DNA of 64,000 nt from Pseudoalteromonas rubra (GCF_000967655.1 NZ_JXYA01000026.1:1-64000); one strand, 5' to 3'. Shown: positions 47,913 to 58,382, counted from the stretch's first letter. Numbers and translations are program-made. Notes: generated by a model from the sequence alone, not told the origin.

Positions 47913-49706
47913 TTAGTTAGTTTGCGCTTTAAGGCTTACACCGCTATATGAACTGTAACCTTGCAACATGATGTGGTAAGTACCTGCCGAAGGGCTGTTG
48001 AATGTACATTCTTCGTTATTGCCGTTTTTATAAGGACGGCAATTGAATACTGTACTGGTAGGTTTGGCGCCTATACGTACATATAAGTCAGCATCGCCTG
48101 AGCCACCACTCATAGTAAAGGTTACTTTGCTCACGCCACTGGCAACGTTAAATGTATAAAATGTTTCGCTACCTGTACCACCACTCAAGCTTGTCTTTGC
48201 GACGCCATTTTGTAGTTCGTTGCTACCTGTCCCATTCAATGCAGCATCAACCGCAGCTGAAGCATCGACGATGCCAGTACCACAGCTTGAACAAGTTGCA
48301 GGGAAGCTACGAGTAGTACTCTTCAGAATACTTTCTACTTCATCGGGTGACGCTGAAGGTTTAGCTTGCTTGATAAGTGCCGCTACACCTGCAACATGAG
48401 GTGCCGCCATTGACGTACCTTGTGAATAGGCATAGCTGTCACTTGAAGGTCCGTTGCTGCCAGAGTTGTAAGTTGACAAAATACCTTCCGGATCATTTGC
48501 AAAACTTTGTGCGCCACCTGGTGCTGCTACGTCGATGTTTGAACCGTAGTTTGAGTAGTAAGCACGGCCGCCGTTACGACCTACAGAAGCAACATTGATG
48601 ATACCGGAGCAGTTACCCGGATTGTAGTTTGCAGAGTTATCGTTGTCGTTACCTGCTGCAATTACAATGGTTGTACCGTTAGCACGCGCCGTGTTAATCG
48701 CGCTCTGAGTAGTTGAGCTACATGCGCCGCTGCCACCTAAGCTCATGTTAATTACGTCAGCCGGGTTTGCGTTTGAAGGCACGCCTGATACTGGACCACC
48801 TGATGCCCAGATGATACCGTCTGCGATATCCGAAGTCAGACCACCACATTTACCAAGTACACGCACAGGGACCACTTTCGCATCGTATGCAACACCGGCA
48901 ACACCTTCGCCATTGTTAGAAACGGCCGCAACCGTGCCCGCTACGTGTGTACCATGCCAGCTTGAGTTTTGCGCACTATGCGTGTAACCACACTCATTTC
49001 TGGAAACAGCATCACCCGGGTCACGTGCATCGCTGTCGCGACCATTGCCATCGTTTGCGACAGACAGATTAGAGATCATGTCGTAGCCTGGCAGAATGTT
49101 CGAATTCAAATCCGCATGAGGGCGATAACCGGTATCAAGTACTGCGACGACTACGCCGCTACCTGTTGCTTTGTCCCAGGCTGCTGGTGCGTTAATACCG
49201 CCCGCGCTCTCAAAGTAATGCCACTGATCTGAATAGCGCGGGTCGTTTGGCGTTGCGAATGGCTGTAGCATTTGGTCAATTTCGATGTACTCGATGTTGC
49301 CGGTTGCCGCCATTTCCTGCATCAGAGTTTGCGCTTCTGCCGCAGTCAGCTTTTTGTCGACGCGCATGACGTGATGGTTTCTCAGCGCCATTTGGCGTAC
49401 ATAGCTTGTTTTAAGTGAAGATTTATTATTACTTTTGAAGTTTTTAACAAAGCTCTGAGCGCGTGAGTTCATCATAGCAGGGGACATGTCAGCCTCTGAA
49501 ACAGACATAAGCTGATTGCTGTTGTCCTTGTATTTAATGATAAACTGAGTACCTGCAGTGTTTTGACCTTGGATCTTTTGGCTAAGTTGCGCCACGTTTA
49601 ATCCGTTATTGATGGCTTCAACGCTGTTTGCCATTGCATTAGATGCGCCAAACATGCCTGAAATAGCCAGTGCGATAGCGCCGATTTTTAGATTATTAGT
49701 TGTCAT
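47913..49706 (-). CDS. Secreted S8 (subtilisin-like) serine protease with PPC domain
   Basis: A 597-residue exported protease. A signal peptide (residues 1-26, ending SNAMA) is followed by an I9-type propeptide (about 50-145). The S8 catalytic triad is present: Asp in VVAVLDTGYRPHADL, His in SWHGTHVAGTVAAV and Ser near residue 433 in GTSMAAPHVAGVAAL. The C-terminal 100 residues (ELQNGVAKTSLSG to YSGVSLKAQ) form a PPC domain, usually removed after secretion. AGGGA precedes the ATG. Such proteases are abundant extracellular enzymes in marine bacteria. It lies beside an M43 metalloprotease, forming a small proteolysis region. Confidence 0.96.
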   Translation of the reverse strand: MTTNNLKIGAIALAISGMFGASNAMANSVEAINNGLNVAQLSQKIQGQNTAGTQFIIKYKDNSNQLMSVSEADMSPAMMNSRAQSFVKNFKSNNKSSLKTSYVRQMALRNHHVMRVDKKLTAAEAQTLMQEMAATGNIEYIEIDQMLQPFATPNDPRYSDQWHYFESAGGINAPAAWDKATGSGVVVAVLDTGYRPHADLNSNILPGYDMISNLSVANDGNGRDSDARDPGDAVSRNECGYTHSAQNSSWHGTHVAGTVAAVSNNGEGVAGVAYDAKVVPVRVLGKCGGLTSDIADGIIWASGGPVSGVPSNANPADVINMSLGGSGACSSTTQSAINTARANGTTIVIAAGNDNDNSANYNPGNCSGIINVASVGRNGGRAYYSNYGSNIDVAAPGGAQSFANDPEGILSTYNSGSNGPSSDSYAYSQGTSMAAPHVAGVAALIKQAKPSASPDEVESILKSTTRSFPATCSSCGTGIVDASAAVDAALNGTGSNELQNGVAKTSLSGGTGSETFYTFNVASGVSKVTFTMSGGSGDADLYVRIGAKPTSTVFNCRPYKNGNNEECTFNSPSAGTYHIMLQGYSSYSGVSLKAQTN

Positions 49707-50147
49707 AATAGTTTTTCCCTAGATTAGTTGTTGTTCCTTCCGTCCATGATTCCGTACAGAAGGCACTTGAAATGTAAACACCGAGTTACCCATTGTTTAA
49801 ATTACTTTTGCTTATATAACATATTGATTTGAGCATAAGGCTTGAACAAAATTCACACAAAATGTTGATTTGTAATAATTAATTCATATTTTGGAAGGTT
49901 GTTATGATATATTTTTCATGTAAATGAATGTAAACAGCTAGTGATAAAATATTAGACTAAATAGGCTGCCTGAGCCTTTAATCTGTACAGAATGAGCATC
50001 AATGAAAACAAGGTTTGCGCTGTTATGCGTCAGGTAAGCTTAGTTATGTGGCTTATTTTCCAATCCTTTTTTACTATCTTGCTAAAAACTCTGAATGGAG
50101 TTTGCTTATACCAAAAACAAACCTGAACAGACTTAAAGCGCGTAATG
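49707..50147. other. Upstream region of the S8 protease gene
   Basis: A 440-bp AT-rich gap between two minus-strand protease genes. It is expected to hold the S8 promoter; no element stands out. The small plus-strand frame at 50015-50278 has no family features and runs into the metalloprotease gene, so I do not call it. Confidence 0.4.
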
Positions 50148-50186
50148 AGCACAAAGCAGCATCTATTTTAGATGCTGCTTTGTGCT
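50148..50186 (-). terminator. Terminator of the M43 metalloprotease gene
   Basis: An 18-bp perfect stem (AGCACAAAGCAGCATCTA and its complement) with a 3-base loop, 10 bases beyond the metalloprotease stop. Confidence 0.85.
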
Positions 50187-50196
50187 TTCACGTAAC

Positions 50197-53100
50197 TTAT
50201 TCATGTTCACGACATTGCTGGGCATCAAAATCTACAACAATACTGGTGTTTTCTGCATTACCTGAGATCTTCAAATAAGACCAGTAATCAGCTCCGGCCG
50301 CAATTTGAATGCATTCAGTAGTAGAGCCTGAGTTTGACTCGGCATCCTTGTCATTATCGCTTGGCCAGCCACCGTTTTTGTAAAGTATGTGCAAATTGCT
50401 ACTGCCGTGTGCCGTTGTTATCGCCACATTTTGAGTAGAGGTGATATCACCAATCGACAGCCATAAGGTGCCATCTCCACCCAGACACTGGGCCTTGCCA
50501 GGCTCCAGCCGGCCGCCGCTGATAGGCTGCTGCGTAGCACACGCGTTGGGCACTGTGCCGACATTATCTTGCTTGACGATTTCTACAGTATAATCTTCAA
50601 CTTCGCCATCACCAATCGAGCCACAGGCACTTGATGGCGCGCCGTTATACTTCATCGCAATACGCAGTCTCGCTTGAGTGCCAGCCATATTGTCGGGCAC
50701 ATTGATTGTCCCCGTCACAGCACCTTTACCAGAAACATCAGACATAACCTGTTCAGACTCTTCAAACTGACCGTTGTTATTAAAGTCAATCCAGGCCACC
50801 CAGTGTTCGGTGTAGTTTCCGCCCGGCGTAAATGTAAACTGATTTTCTCCTTCATTCAGTTTGATAGTCTGAGCCGAGAAATCGCTGTAGCCGTTCGCCT
50901 GAGAAGGGTTGCTGAATGCGCCACTTTGTACGTTCGCAATCCACTCATACTTAGTATTACCGCTGGTGGTACAATATTCGAGTGTGTTAATCGTGACTGT
51001 AGCTTGTGCACTATGACGCAGCCCGTCGTTATCAGTAACCTCAAGTGACGCAATATAGTCTCCCGCTTCTGAATAACTATGAACCGGGTTAGCTTCGGTA
51101 CTCGTATTGCCATCGCCAAATTGCCATAAGTAGCTGACAATATTGCCATCCGTATCCTCAGAGCCTGCGCTACTGAAGCTAACTGCATTACCGAGCCTTG
51201 CAGAGTAGGGGCCATTAGCTCGTGCTATGGGAGCAATACGCTCTGCTTTTATTTCAGCAATCGCCGTGTCACTGGCAATATTACCGTCATTGTCTGTTAC
51301 GCTGAGTTTTACAGTGTAAACGCCGGCATTTTGATAAGTATGGACCGGGTTTGCAGCCGTAGAGGTATTGCCATCGCCAAACTCCCAGAAGTAACTCACT
51401 ATGCTGCCATTGGAATCGTTTGAGCCGCTGCTGCTAAACTGAATTGAGCCTGCCAGCACAGCGCTGTAAGGGCCATTCGCCTGGGCAACGGGCAGCTGTG
51501 AGTCTGCGGCTCGTTCGTAATAAACAACCAATGACGCCCCGCTATATTCAAGGAAAGGATCAATCATAACGTTCAGTTCACCGCCGCCTGCATTGAATTC
51601 GCAGTACTCACTGTGTCTTGGCGCACTGAACGGACCACAGTCGTGGTTGTCCGATGTAGGCACCGAATTCATGCTCACGTAAGCATCGGGATCGCCCTGA
51701 TATCCGCCCGGTATAACGGCAACCGTGCGTAATGCATCAGAAGGTACGCTAAACTGATAGGTCTTGGGTTCAGCGCCTTTAGCTGACTCAAGGTCCGTGA
51801 TCTCAGCTAAAAATACCCGCTCACAACCCGCACACAGCGTATCGTCTGTGCCAGAGATCACACTCAAAGTCGCATTAGAATAGGCACTAAAGGCATCGAT
51901 GGCCGTATGATACGACTCAGTGTTTGAAGGCGCAGAAATCGTGACCAGCTCTGGTGAACCTGCGCTTCTAAACGAAATAAAGTCGGCCTCCCAGTTATCG
52001 CCATTTTTAACCGGGGCTTTGCCTTTGGATACATACATGTCCGGGTCTTCATCGTAACCGTCCAGATAAAAGGCAACGGCCTGAGTACCTTCAGGCACCG
52101 AGATCTCATAGTTATCTACTTCGCCTTTTTGACCCGACAGATTAGTAAACGACTGAATAACGTCGCCCTTCGGTGGCAATACCGCGCCAGATGTGCCATC
52201 CCAGGGGTGATCCGCATTGCTGGTATATTCTTCAAGGCCAACGGCGATAAGGTTGGCGTTTGACCAAAGCGTGGCACGTGCCGGACCATGCAGGGCAGCG
52301 GTCATTCTTTCTACCTGATCACTGGTGAACATGGCATAGTTATCAGAGTAGTGCATAAAGTTTTCTGTGTTTGTTGGCTGGCCCAGGCAGTTTTTGGCAT
52401 TGTTTTGTAAAATGCTGCTACTCATTTGTGGCGTATCACACGAGCCATCACCGGTGGCGTTACAAAACGCTTCAGAATGAATAGTACAGACATCGCCGTC
52501 AAAGGTGTGGGGCAGGTTAAGCCAGTGGCCGAACTCGTGGGTTAACACAGAGCGGAAATTTTCACTGGTGTTGGCACCCACATAGTCGCCATTATAAACA
52601 ACGCGCGATAGCCCATTTTGCGACATGCTTAGCTGAGGATACCAGGCAACACCCGAATTATTGGTTGAACCATCATCGTACAGGTCTTGCTGAATATAGA
52701 TGTTCATGTACTTAAAGTTATCCCAGGCGTCTGCGGCAATCTGGTCATCAACACCACTGCCTTTACCGTAGCCTGCTTTTTGCGGATGGCGCACAATACC
52801 ATTGGTAGGCTGACCATTTGGATCTTTTTTGGCAAGCACAAATTCAATATTCAGATTTTCGCGAATCGCCTGAAACTCCGGCGCGATAGGGCCGTCATCA
52901 GTGATCAACCCCAGAAAATCCTGGTTTGATTTGTTCAAACCATCAATCACTTTTTGTTCGGTTAAGCAATAGGTCCCTGACTCACAGTTGTACCTGTCAC
53001 CATATATATGCACCACGACCGGAATATAGTACCGTCCCGGAACACCATTGCCATTCTCTGCCGCCAGGTCATCCTGACTCGCAAGCTCAGACATAATGTG

Positions 53101-53382
53101 CGTTGCAAAACTGGAACTCAAAGAGCGTTGCCGAGCATTCTCTTTTTGAATAGCCGACCAGTCCTGTGAATTGTGGTCAGTACCACAGATCTGCCCAGCA
53201 TGTTTGTGGCTGGCCGATGCTGTACTTAACAGCAGTGAGTCGCTCGACATAAGCTGGTTTGACTCCAGGGATTGTCCGGCTAAAACCGCGCCAGATGACA
53301 GTGTAGTCAGTACAATCGCGCTCGCCCGACACAGTGATTTTCTGGCAAATAGTTTTGCCAACGCACGTTTAGCAAAAGGCAT
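50197..53382 (-). CDS. Secreted M43-type metalloprotease with PKD and GEVED domains
   Basis: A 1061-residue exported protein with a basic signal peptide (cleavage near AVLAG) and AGGAGAG before the ATG. The pappalysin-like M43 catalytic domain (about 120-380) has the extended zinc motif LTHEFGHWLNLPHTF near residues 279-293 and SDNYAMFTSDQVERM as the Met-turn region. Two PPC-like sandwiches follow. Then come two PKD domains (SFWEFGDGNTSTAANPVHTY-like, near 660-830), a GEVED domain (ending GDGEVEDYTVEI) and a final Cys-containing beta domain. It is an extracellular degradative protease; PKD modules often bind insoluble protein. Domains are assigned by eye; the N-terminal ones are the surest. 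Confidence 0.93.
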   Translation of the reverse strand: MPFAKRALAKLFARKSLCRASAIVLTTLSSGAVLAGQSLESNQLMSSDSLLLSTASASHKHAGQICGTDHNSQDWSAIQKENARQRSLSSSFATHIMSELASQDDLAAENGNGVPGRYYIPVVVHIYGDRYNCESGTYCLTEQKVIDGLNKSNQDFLGLITDDGPIAPEFQAIRENLNIEFVLAKKDPNGQPTNGIVRHPQKAGYGKGSGVDDQIAADAWDNFKYMNIYIQQDLYDDGSTNNSGVAWYPQLSMSQNGLSRVVYNGDYVGANTSENFRSVLTHEFGHWLNLPHTFDGDVCTIHSEAFCNATGDGSCDTPQMSSSILQNNAKNCLGQPTNTENFMHYSDNYAMFTSDQVERMTAALHGPARATLWSNANLIAVGLEEYTSNADHPWDGTSGAVLPPKGDVIQSFTNLSGQKGEVDNYEISVPEGTQAVAFYLDGYDEDPDMYVSKGKAPVKNGDNWEADFISFRSAGSPELVTISAPSNTESYHTAIDAFSAYSNATLSVISGTDDTLCAGCERVFLAEITDLESAKGAEPKTYQFSVPSDALRTVAVIPGGYQGDPDAYVSMNSVPTSDNHDCGPFSAPRHSEYCEFNAGGGELNVMIDPFLEYSGASLVVYYERAADSQLPVAQANGPYSAVLAGSIQFSSSGSNDSNGSIVSYFWEFGDGNTSTAANPVHTYQNAGVYTVKLSVTDNDGNIASDTAIAEIKAERIAPIARANGPYSARLGNAVSFSSAGSEDTDGNIVSYLWQFGDGNTSTEANPVHSYSEAGDYIASLEVTDNDGLRHSAQATVTINTLEYCTTSGNTKYEWIANVQSGAFSNPSQANGYSDFSAQTIKLNEGENQFTFTPGGNYTEHWVAWIDFNNNGQFEESEQVMSDVSGKGAVTGTINVPDNMAGTQARLRIAMKYNGAPSSACGSIGDGEVEDYTVEIVKQDNVGTVPNACATQQPISGGRLEPGKAQCLGGDGTLWLSIGDITSTQNVAITTAHGSSNLHILYKNGGWPSDNDKDAESNSGSTTECIQIAAGADYWSYLKISGNAENTSIVVDFDAQQCREHE

Positions 53383-54068
53383 AGATGCTCTCCTGTTGTT
53401 TATTTATTTGTTAACAAGCTTTGTTGATAAGCGCGTGCTGCTCACAGCCGAGTTAACTTGTAGTGTTATTATTATTGGTACACCAAGTACCTTTGAGCTT
53501 TGCCCAGGCCACATCAAAATCCATTACTATCAGTCTCCTAGCGTGGAACAACTGATCGCTGGTGGATTTTCATCCGATACAAAAGCTAGATGTAACTTAC
53601 ACCAATGAAATTATATTGTATACAGTATAATTTAACATTTTGCATAATTGTTTTTTTGGAGAAGCAGGGCAGGCGTGCCTAAAAGAAGGTTAATGGATTG
53701 TTTTTGGTGGTAATGTTGGTGATACAAGCGATAAGTTTGGGTTGTAACAAGTTCGGTCAATAGCAGCTCTTTTTCTAGATTTGAAGTCTTGCATAGCAAA
53801 CTTGCCAAGCTAACAACGCAGTTTGGCCAAGAACGCATCCAGCACCAATGCGTTGTCCTCACGGACGTTGGTTAGTTCGAGTTCAAACTCCCAGTACGTG
53901 CCTTCACTGTCATAGACCTCTGGCGCGTTCTGGCCTTACCTGAATATACAAGGTTTTGGTAGCAGCAATTGCTCCTTAGCTTTTCATCGCTCGTCGGTTG
54001 CTGTGGCAGCGAGTACAAAATTATGGAGTAGGGTTTTAGGTGTAAAACGTTTAACAGTATTGAAGATG
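53383..54068. other. Gap of 690 bp upstream of the metalloprotease
   Basis: Holds the metalloprotease upstream region (53383-53600) and eroded DNA with a short minus-strand coding remnant (53810-53935). Otherwise nothing is recognised. Confidence 0.4.
53810..53935 (-). pseudogene. C-terminal remnant of an unidentified gene
   Basis: A 41-codon minus-strand frame following a TAA reads APEVYDSEGTYWEFELEL, then NALVLDAFLAKL and stops. Its composition is that of real protein but there is no start and no upstream continuation. Confidence 0.3.
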
Positions 54069-55013
54069 TTATGAGTTTTCTAAATTTAACATTTTCAGTG
54101 TTTCTGAAATATTTTCTTCATCTATGAAGTAGTGCACCAAGTTTGTTAATTCTTGGGTTGTAAAATGGTCTTTAACTTCATCGACCACCAAATCGAGAAT
54201 CGCTTTATCTAATGAGAGTAAGTTTCTTCTTATACTATTAATGTTAAGATAAATAGACCTTTCCAACATGTTCTTATCTGCTATTGGGTCGATTGACCGG
54301 TTCCAAAGAGCTAATTGCACTGCTACATCAAACTGACCAGGGTGTCTAACTAGTTGGATAAAAAAGTCTCTATGCTTTATCATATACGCATTCTGTGCAT
54401 CCAGAACGTCACTCCACTTTGGCCTTTTAATAAGGTGATGAAACAAAGAGAATACTCTAGTTCGTATTTCCATGTTCAAAGGTACATCATCGAAAGGAAC
54501 TTCCTTCAATTTGACCGCCACTAAGTCATATGGGATCTTATTTGCATCGAAGAGCTGGTTAATCATTTCATTCCGCTTATGTGGCTCAAGAGAACAAAGC
54601 TTCTTATCAAACGCAAACGCAATTTCTGTTGCGAGTTCATCAGAAACTTTTTTTTGAGTTAAGGATTTAAGCTCTGTTACCTTATTCATCACGAGATCAT
54701 ATTGAAATGAACTTCTTTGCTGATCCACTTGCTTCTTGATTAGAGCCTTAGTTTCGAACAGCTCGGTCTTGCTAGTAGTCCAGGTTTTATAAACTAAAAA
54801 TGCAGTTGCTGATAATAGGATAGGAGAGAGTATGTTGTTAAGATAAACAGCCACACTTTCCCATAGTTCAAAGTCACGATTTTTTAAATCAAATCCAAAG
54901 GTGCTAACATACACACCTACGGTAATAATCGCGGCAAGAACGAATAAACCTATGATTATATAAGCCAGGCAATCTCTTCCCTGTTTATCTTCGTGATTTG
55001 CACCGTTTGTCAT
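54069..55013 (-). CDS. Hypothetical two-TM protein with long helical cytoplasmic domain
   Basis: A 314-residue protein. Two N-terminal membrane segments (CLAYIIIGLFVLAAIITVGVY and YLNNILSPILLSATAFLVYKT) lead into a predicted coiled-coil helix (SKTELFETKALIKKQVDQQ) and a helical domain to the end. The layout recalls putative phage abortive-infection membrane proteins (PutAbiC-type), but sequence agreement is too weak to call it. It is AT-rich compared with the protease genes and lies beside a DUF2971 gene, 130 bases apart on the same strand, suggesting a small accessory unit acquired together. Confidence 0.7.
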   Translation of the reverse strand: MTNGANHEDKQGRDCLAYIIIGLFVLAAIITVGVYVSTFGFDLKNRDFELWESVAVYLNNILSPILLSATAFLVYKTWTTSKTELFETKALIKKQVDQQRSSFQYDLVMNKVTELKSLTQKKVSDELATEIAFAFDKKLCSLEPHKRNEMINQLFDANKIPYDLVAVKLKEVPFDDVPLNMEIRTRVFSLFHHLIKRPKWSDVLDAQNAYMIKHRDFFIQLVRHPGQFDVAVQLALWNRSIDPIADKNMLERSIYLNINSIRRNLLSLDKAILDLVVDEVKDHFTTQELTNLVHYFIDEENISETLKMLNLENS

Positions 55014-55143
55014 TGCTTAACCCTTAATATATGCGCTAATAAAACTTGTATGATGTTTTAGGTTTGTTCATGTTTTACGGCTCTTGTAAGCTAATTAAAA
55101 CCGTGAACAGTTCTAGTTTTGTAACGCTCGGTAGTAACATTCG

Positions 55144-56016
55144 CTAGGCCACTACTTGGTTCAGTTCTTCATAGCCAAATCCGTATCGTTTGTTATGGAG
55201 AGCATTGTGCACTCGAACTATAGGTATGGTGTTTTCTTTAGCGAATTTGACAAGTCTTTTTAGTTTCACGCTCTCCATTTTAGAACCAACATATATAGCT
55301 TTGATAGCTGCTAAAGAATGAAAATACTTCCCGTCTAGACATTCACCCACAATCCGTAACTCATTTTCCTGATCCCACGGGTTTTTGCATTTGGTCGTCA
55401 TAGCAGTGAGAAGGCTCCTATGCGTGTGGGACGTGCCTTCTATAGCATCTACCAATACGTCTTCCAAGCAGATTTCTGGCGCGTTATCCTGTTCCACATA
55501 GTTGACAGGGGCTTTATCAAAACAACCATACTTTTGGTTGAGACTCTCCACCAGAGTATCCAAATGATATTCTATGCAAAAGCCTTTCAGCCCATTTGCA
55601 TAATAACCCCACATAGACATATTGTTTAATGGAGCTGGCCAGACGGGATGATCTTCTTTTGACAAAGAACAGCTAAAGATACTATAAACATCGCGTAATT
55701 TTGAAAGCTCTTCATCAATTTCTTTCATTGTGAGCTGCTTAAGCCATTGCTCATAACCTCCAGGACTTCCTACTTCCTTGTCTATATACATTTCAACGAC
55801 TTCGTCGTCTGGAGATATAGACCGTAAGGGCCTTTTAGCTAATGCGTTCGCATGGTACTTGAACAGTAAACCCTTAGAGACTTGATGGTTCAGATAATAA
55901 GCTCCTTCAAACGGGTCGTTAAGGTTCTTTAGTTTAGAAAACCATAAATACCCTTGCACTAATGCGTCAATGTCGTGGTCTTCTGTCGCTGCTCGAAACT
56001 TGAATACGCTGGTCAT
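55144..56016 (-). CDS. DUF2971 domain protein
   Basis: A 290-residue cytosolic protein. Family hallmarks are VFKFRAATED at the start, LWFSKLKNLNDPFEGAYYL, YSIFSCSLSKEDHPVWPAP, MSMWGYYANGLKGFCIEYHL, and WDQENELRIVGE, with IKAIYVGSKM near the end. DUF2971 proteins often sit in mobile and defence-associated regions; their biochemical activity is not known. A second protein with this domain, fused to Sel1 repeats, is at 4826-7057. GAGAGAG precedes the ATG. The low GC compared with the neighbours suggests transfer. Confidence 0.88.
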   Translation of the reverse strand: MTSVFKFRAATEDHDIDALVQGYLWFSKLKNLNDPFEGAYYLNHQVSKGLLFKYHANALAKRPLRSISPDDEVVEMYIDKEVGSPGGYEQWLKQLTMKEIDEELSKLRDVYSIFSCSLSKEDHPVWPAPLNNMSMWGYYANGLKGFCIEYHLDTLVESLNQKYGCFDKAPVNYVEQDNAPEICLEDVLVDAIEGTSHTHRSLLTAMTTKCKNPWDQENELRIVGECLDGKYFHSLAAIKAIYVGSKMESVKLKRLVKFAKENTIPIVRVHNALHNKRYGFGYEELNQVVA

Positions 56017-56600
56017 AGCTCTCTCTAGTTTAAAGTTTGTTTATAACTATACCTAATTTATTATATAGCATACAGGAATATACATATACTAAATAGGTAT
56101 ATGCATTCTTTCAAGTTTAATTCCGTTTGTGTACTCAGTGGCGGTAAACAAATCTTGTTTCACAAAACAGTAAAGACCGATACTGGTTAGTATCGGTCTT
56201 TTTGAAACGACAGTTATGGCAAGTGCTCAGAACCAGCGAATTACAAGAACATACAAACTTGAAAAGCCTTACCCAGACCCGACAAAGAAACACAAAAAGA
56301 CCACTGAAGGAAGCTTGGTGAAACAACGAGGTTTAGGCATATCTTAAGTACTACCAAAAGACCAGCCAAGATATAACCTGGGCACTAAGCAAACGGTTTA
56401 TTGATACGACGGGTAAAGGTGGCAAAAACGGGCATATGAAACCAGCAATAGGTAAGCCCATCAGAAGTGTGAGATTAGAACAACACACCATTTAACATAA
56501 TATAAATTATAGGATGTTGCTTGTAGTGCTGTTATGTAGGTGGTCGTATGACTATTATCTGTGTAATCGTTCTTAGTTCAAGCTTTAACGTGACCTTTAG
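56017..56600. other. Gap of 580 bp between DUF2971 and asd
   Basis: Contains a strong hairpin (56172-56203) and low-complexity, stop-rich DNA on both sides that looks like eroded coding sequence. No gene is supported. Confidence 0.4.
56172..56203. terminator. Bidirectional terminator-like hairpin
   Basis: A 13-bp perfect stem (AAAGACCGATACT / AGTATCGGTCTTT) with a GGTT loop and a T tract. It has no gene to serve at present, which suggests that an adjacent gene was lost. Confidence 0.75.
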
Positions 56601-56639
56601 ATAAACAAAGCACGCTGTTCGAGTGCGTGCTTTGTTTAT
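56601..56639 (-). terminator. Terminator of asd
   Basis: A 15-bp perfect stem (ATAAACAAAGCACGC and its complement) with a 9-base loop, 27 bases beyond the asd stop. Confidence 0.85.
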
Positions 56640-56665
56640 TCTGGGATGTGTTGCTTAAGCAAAGC

Positions 56666-57778
56666 TTATTGCTCAACTATGATCCTAAGCATACGGCGCA
56701 GTGGCTCGGCCGCGCCCCAAAGCAGCTGATCTCCTACGGTGAATGCACTGATATATTCCGGGCCCATGGTGAGTTTACGTATTCTGCCAATTGGAATGTT
56801 CAAAGTGCCAGTAACCTTGACTGGTGTAAGCTCTTGCTCAGTGATTTTTCGGTCGTTTGGAATAACCGTAACCCATTCGTTGTGTGCTTCTAATATTTCC
56901 TCAATCTTCTCAACGGAAACATCTTCTCTTAACTTAATAGTTAAGGCCTGCGCATGACAACGCATTGCGCCGATCCTTACACAGATCCCGTCGACCGGAA
57001 TGGGCTGTTTACTTGAACCAAGGATTTTGTTCGCTTCAACCTGGGCTTTCCATTCTTCTTTACTCTGGCCACTTTCCATAGGCACGTCTATCCAGGGGAT
57101 CAGACTGCCAGCCAGCGGCACGCCGAACTGATCGGTTGGTAAGCTGTCTGATTGCAGTTTTTGTGCAACCAGCTTATCAATTTCTAAAATTGCAGCTCCC
57201 GGGTCATCAAGCTGGGTTTTTGCACAATCATGGATATCGCCCATCTGAGCAATGAGTTCTTTCATATTTCGCGCACCGGCGCCCGATGCAGCCTGGTAAG
57301 TCATGGGGCTAACCCATTCAATCAGGTCTTGCTCAAACAAACCGCCCAGTGCGAGCAGCATCAATGACACAGTACAATTACCGCCCACAAAGGTCTTAAC
57401 CCCCTGCTCTAACCCCTGCTCAATGACATCTTTATTTACCGGATCCAGAACAATGATGCTGTCTGATGACATTCTCAGTGCAGACGCCGCATCAATCCAA
57501 TAGCCATTCCATCCAGTTTCTCTTAGCCCGTTATAAACTGACTTAGTGTAGTCTCCGCCCTGACAGGACAGAATAATGTCCATTTGCGAGAGGCTATCGA
57601 GATCATAGGCATCGAGTAACGCTTTGGTCTGCGACTTAACTTCTGGCCCCGGCTGGCCAGCTTGAGAGGTAGTGAAGAAATAAGGTTCAATGTCAGAAAA
57701 GTCATTTTCTTCATGCATGCGTTGCATCAATACAGAGCCGACCATTCCACGCCAACCAATTAGTCCTACTTTTTTCAT
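56666..57778 (-). CDS. asd: Aspartate-semialdehyde dehydrogenase
   Basis: A 370-residue enzyme reducing aspartyl phosphate to the semialdehyde for lysine, threonine, methionine and diaminopimelate synthesis. The start at 57778 ([21 protein letters not shown]) is preferred to 57802, since it matches E. coli Asd and has AAGG upstream. Signatures: the NADP-binding [15 protein letters not shown], the catalytic Cys in [38 protein letters not shown]-like [21 protein letters not shown] with the catalytic His, and [19 protein letters not shown]. It is close to E. coli Asd over its length. An essential-type biosynthetic gene on this replicon supports chromid status. Confidence 0.97.
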   Translation of the reverse strand: MKKVGLIGWRGMVGSVLMQRMHEENDFSDIEPYFFTTSQAGQPGPEVKSQTKALLDAYDLDSLSQMDIILSCQGGDYTKSVYNGLRETGWNGYWIDAASALRMSSDSIIVLDPVNKDVIEQGLEQGVKTFVGGNCTVSLMLLALGGLFEQDLIEWVSPMTYQAASGAGARNMKELIAQMGDIHDCAKTQLDDPGAAILEIDKLVAQKLQSDSLPTDQFGVPLAGSLIPWIDVPMESGQSKEEWKAQVEANKILGSSKQPIPVDGICVRIGAMRCHAQALTIKLREDVSVEKIEEILEAHNEWVTVIPNDRKITEQELTPVKVTGTLNIPIGRIRKLTMGPEYISAFTVGDQLLWGAAEPLRRMLRIIVEQ

Positions 57779-58332
57779 GGTATTACCTTTTTTGTGATTC
57801 ATTGAGTATTTTGCGTGAGAGGTATGTCTAGACGTCTAAAAATAGCAAACATTATCTGAAGAAACTATACTTTTAGCGTCAAAATTGAACATTTATGATA
57901 AAAAACCCCGCGAAAGCGGGGTTTGGATACAACATGTAAAGGTTGTGTCCCATACTGCCGCGTAAAGCAGCAGTTTAGAACTAGGTTGTTGGCGACCAGA
58001 AACTCATTCTAATGGCCAAAATTCTGAATTAGTATGTGAGAACAAAGTATGACTTAATTTTAACGAGTGTTCAAGAAGTTTTGATTACAACAATCTGAAA
58101 AGTAAGAAAATATTTTCCCAGTTTTGCTACTTGCTCACTGTCACATAAGTTTAACGTTTTACCATCAAGTTTAGGCTGAGATTTTGACCCATAACAATAA
58201 AACCGGCCATTAAGTCACATTAAGCAAGATTTCTGACTTTTACTACTCAATATAGTAGTTCAAGAAATGATTAAATTGAATTTTATACAAGAATGTCCTT
58301 GCATCTGCGGCTATTCAAAGGAATAAAAAAAC
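57779..58332. other. Upstream region of asd
   Basis: A 550-bp AT-rich gap with one hairpin (57903-57924). I looked for a lysine riboswitch before asd and do not see its conserved core. No gene is present. Confidence 0.4.
57903..57924. terminator. Terminator-like hairpin
   Basis: AAACCCCGC-GAAA-GCGGGGTTT, a 9-bp stem with an A tract on the left, so it would stop minus-strand transcription. It lies upstream of asd and may be an attenuator or insulate asd from the TonB receptor unit. Confidence 0.75.
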
Positions 58333-58364
58333 AAAAAAGCCGCCCATGCTTACCAGGCGGCTTT
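58333..58364 (-). terminator. Terminator of the TonB receptor gene
   Basis: AAAGCCGCC / GGCGGCTTT stem with an 11-base loop; the T tract is on the minus strand, 18 bases beyond the stop. Confidence 0.85.
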
Positions 58365-58382
58365 GAAACTGGGTTAGATTAC

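Noticed and set aside
50015-50278. 87-residue plus-strand ORF
   Set aside because: It crosses the metalloprotease terminator and stop; no family pattern.
53171-53608. 145-residue plus-strand ORF
   Set aside because: Antisense to the metalloprotease signal peptide region with no family features.
53632-53862. 76-residue minus-strand ORF
   Set aside because: No ribosome site; a different frame over the same DNA gives the more protein-like remnant at 53810-53935.
56641-56656. GGATGTGTTGCTT as a further Ter site
   Set aside because: It differs from the array core at the eighth and ninth positions and stands far from the terminus region.
57779-58332. Lysine riboswitch upstream of asd
   Set aside because: The conserved junction sequences are not visible; only a simple hairpin is present.
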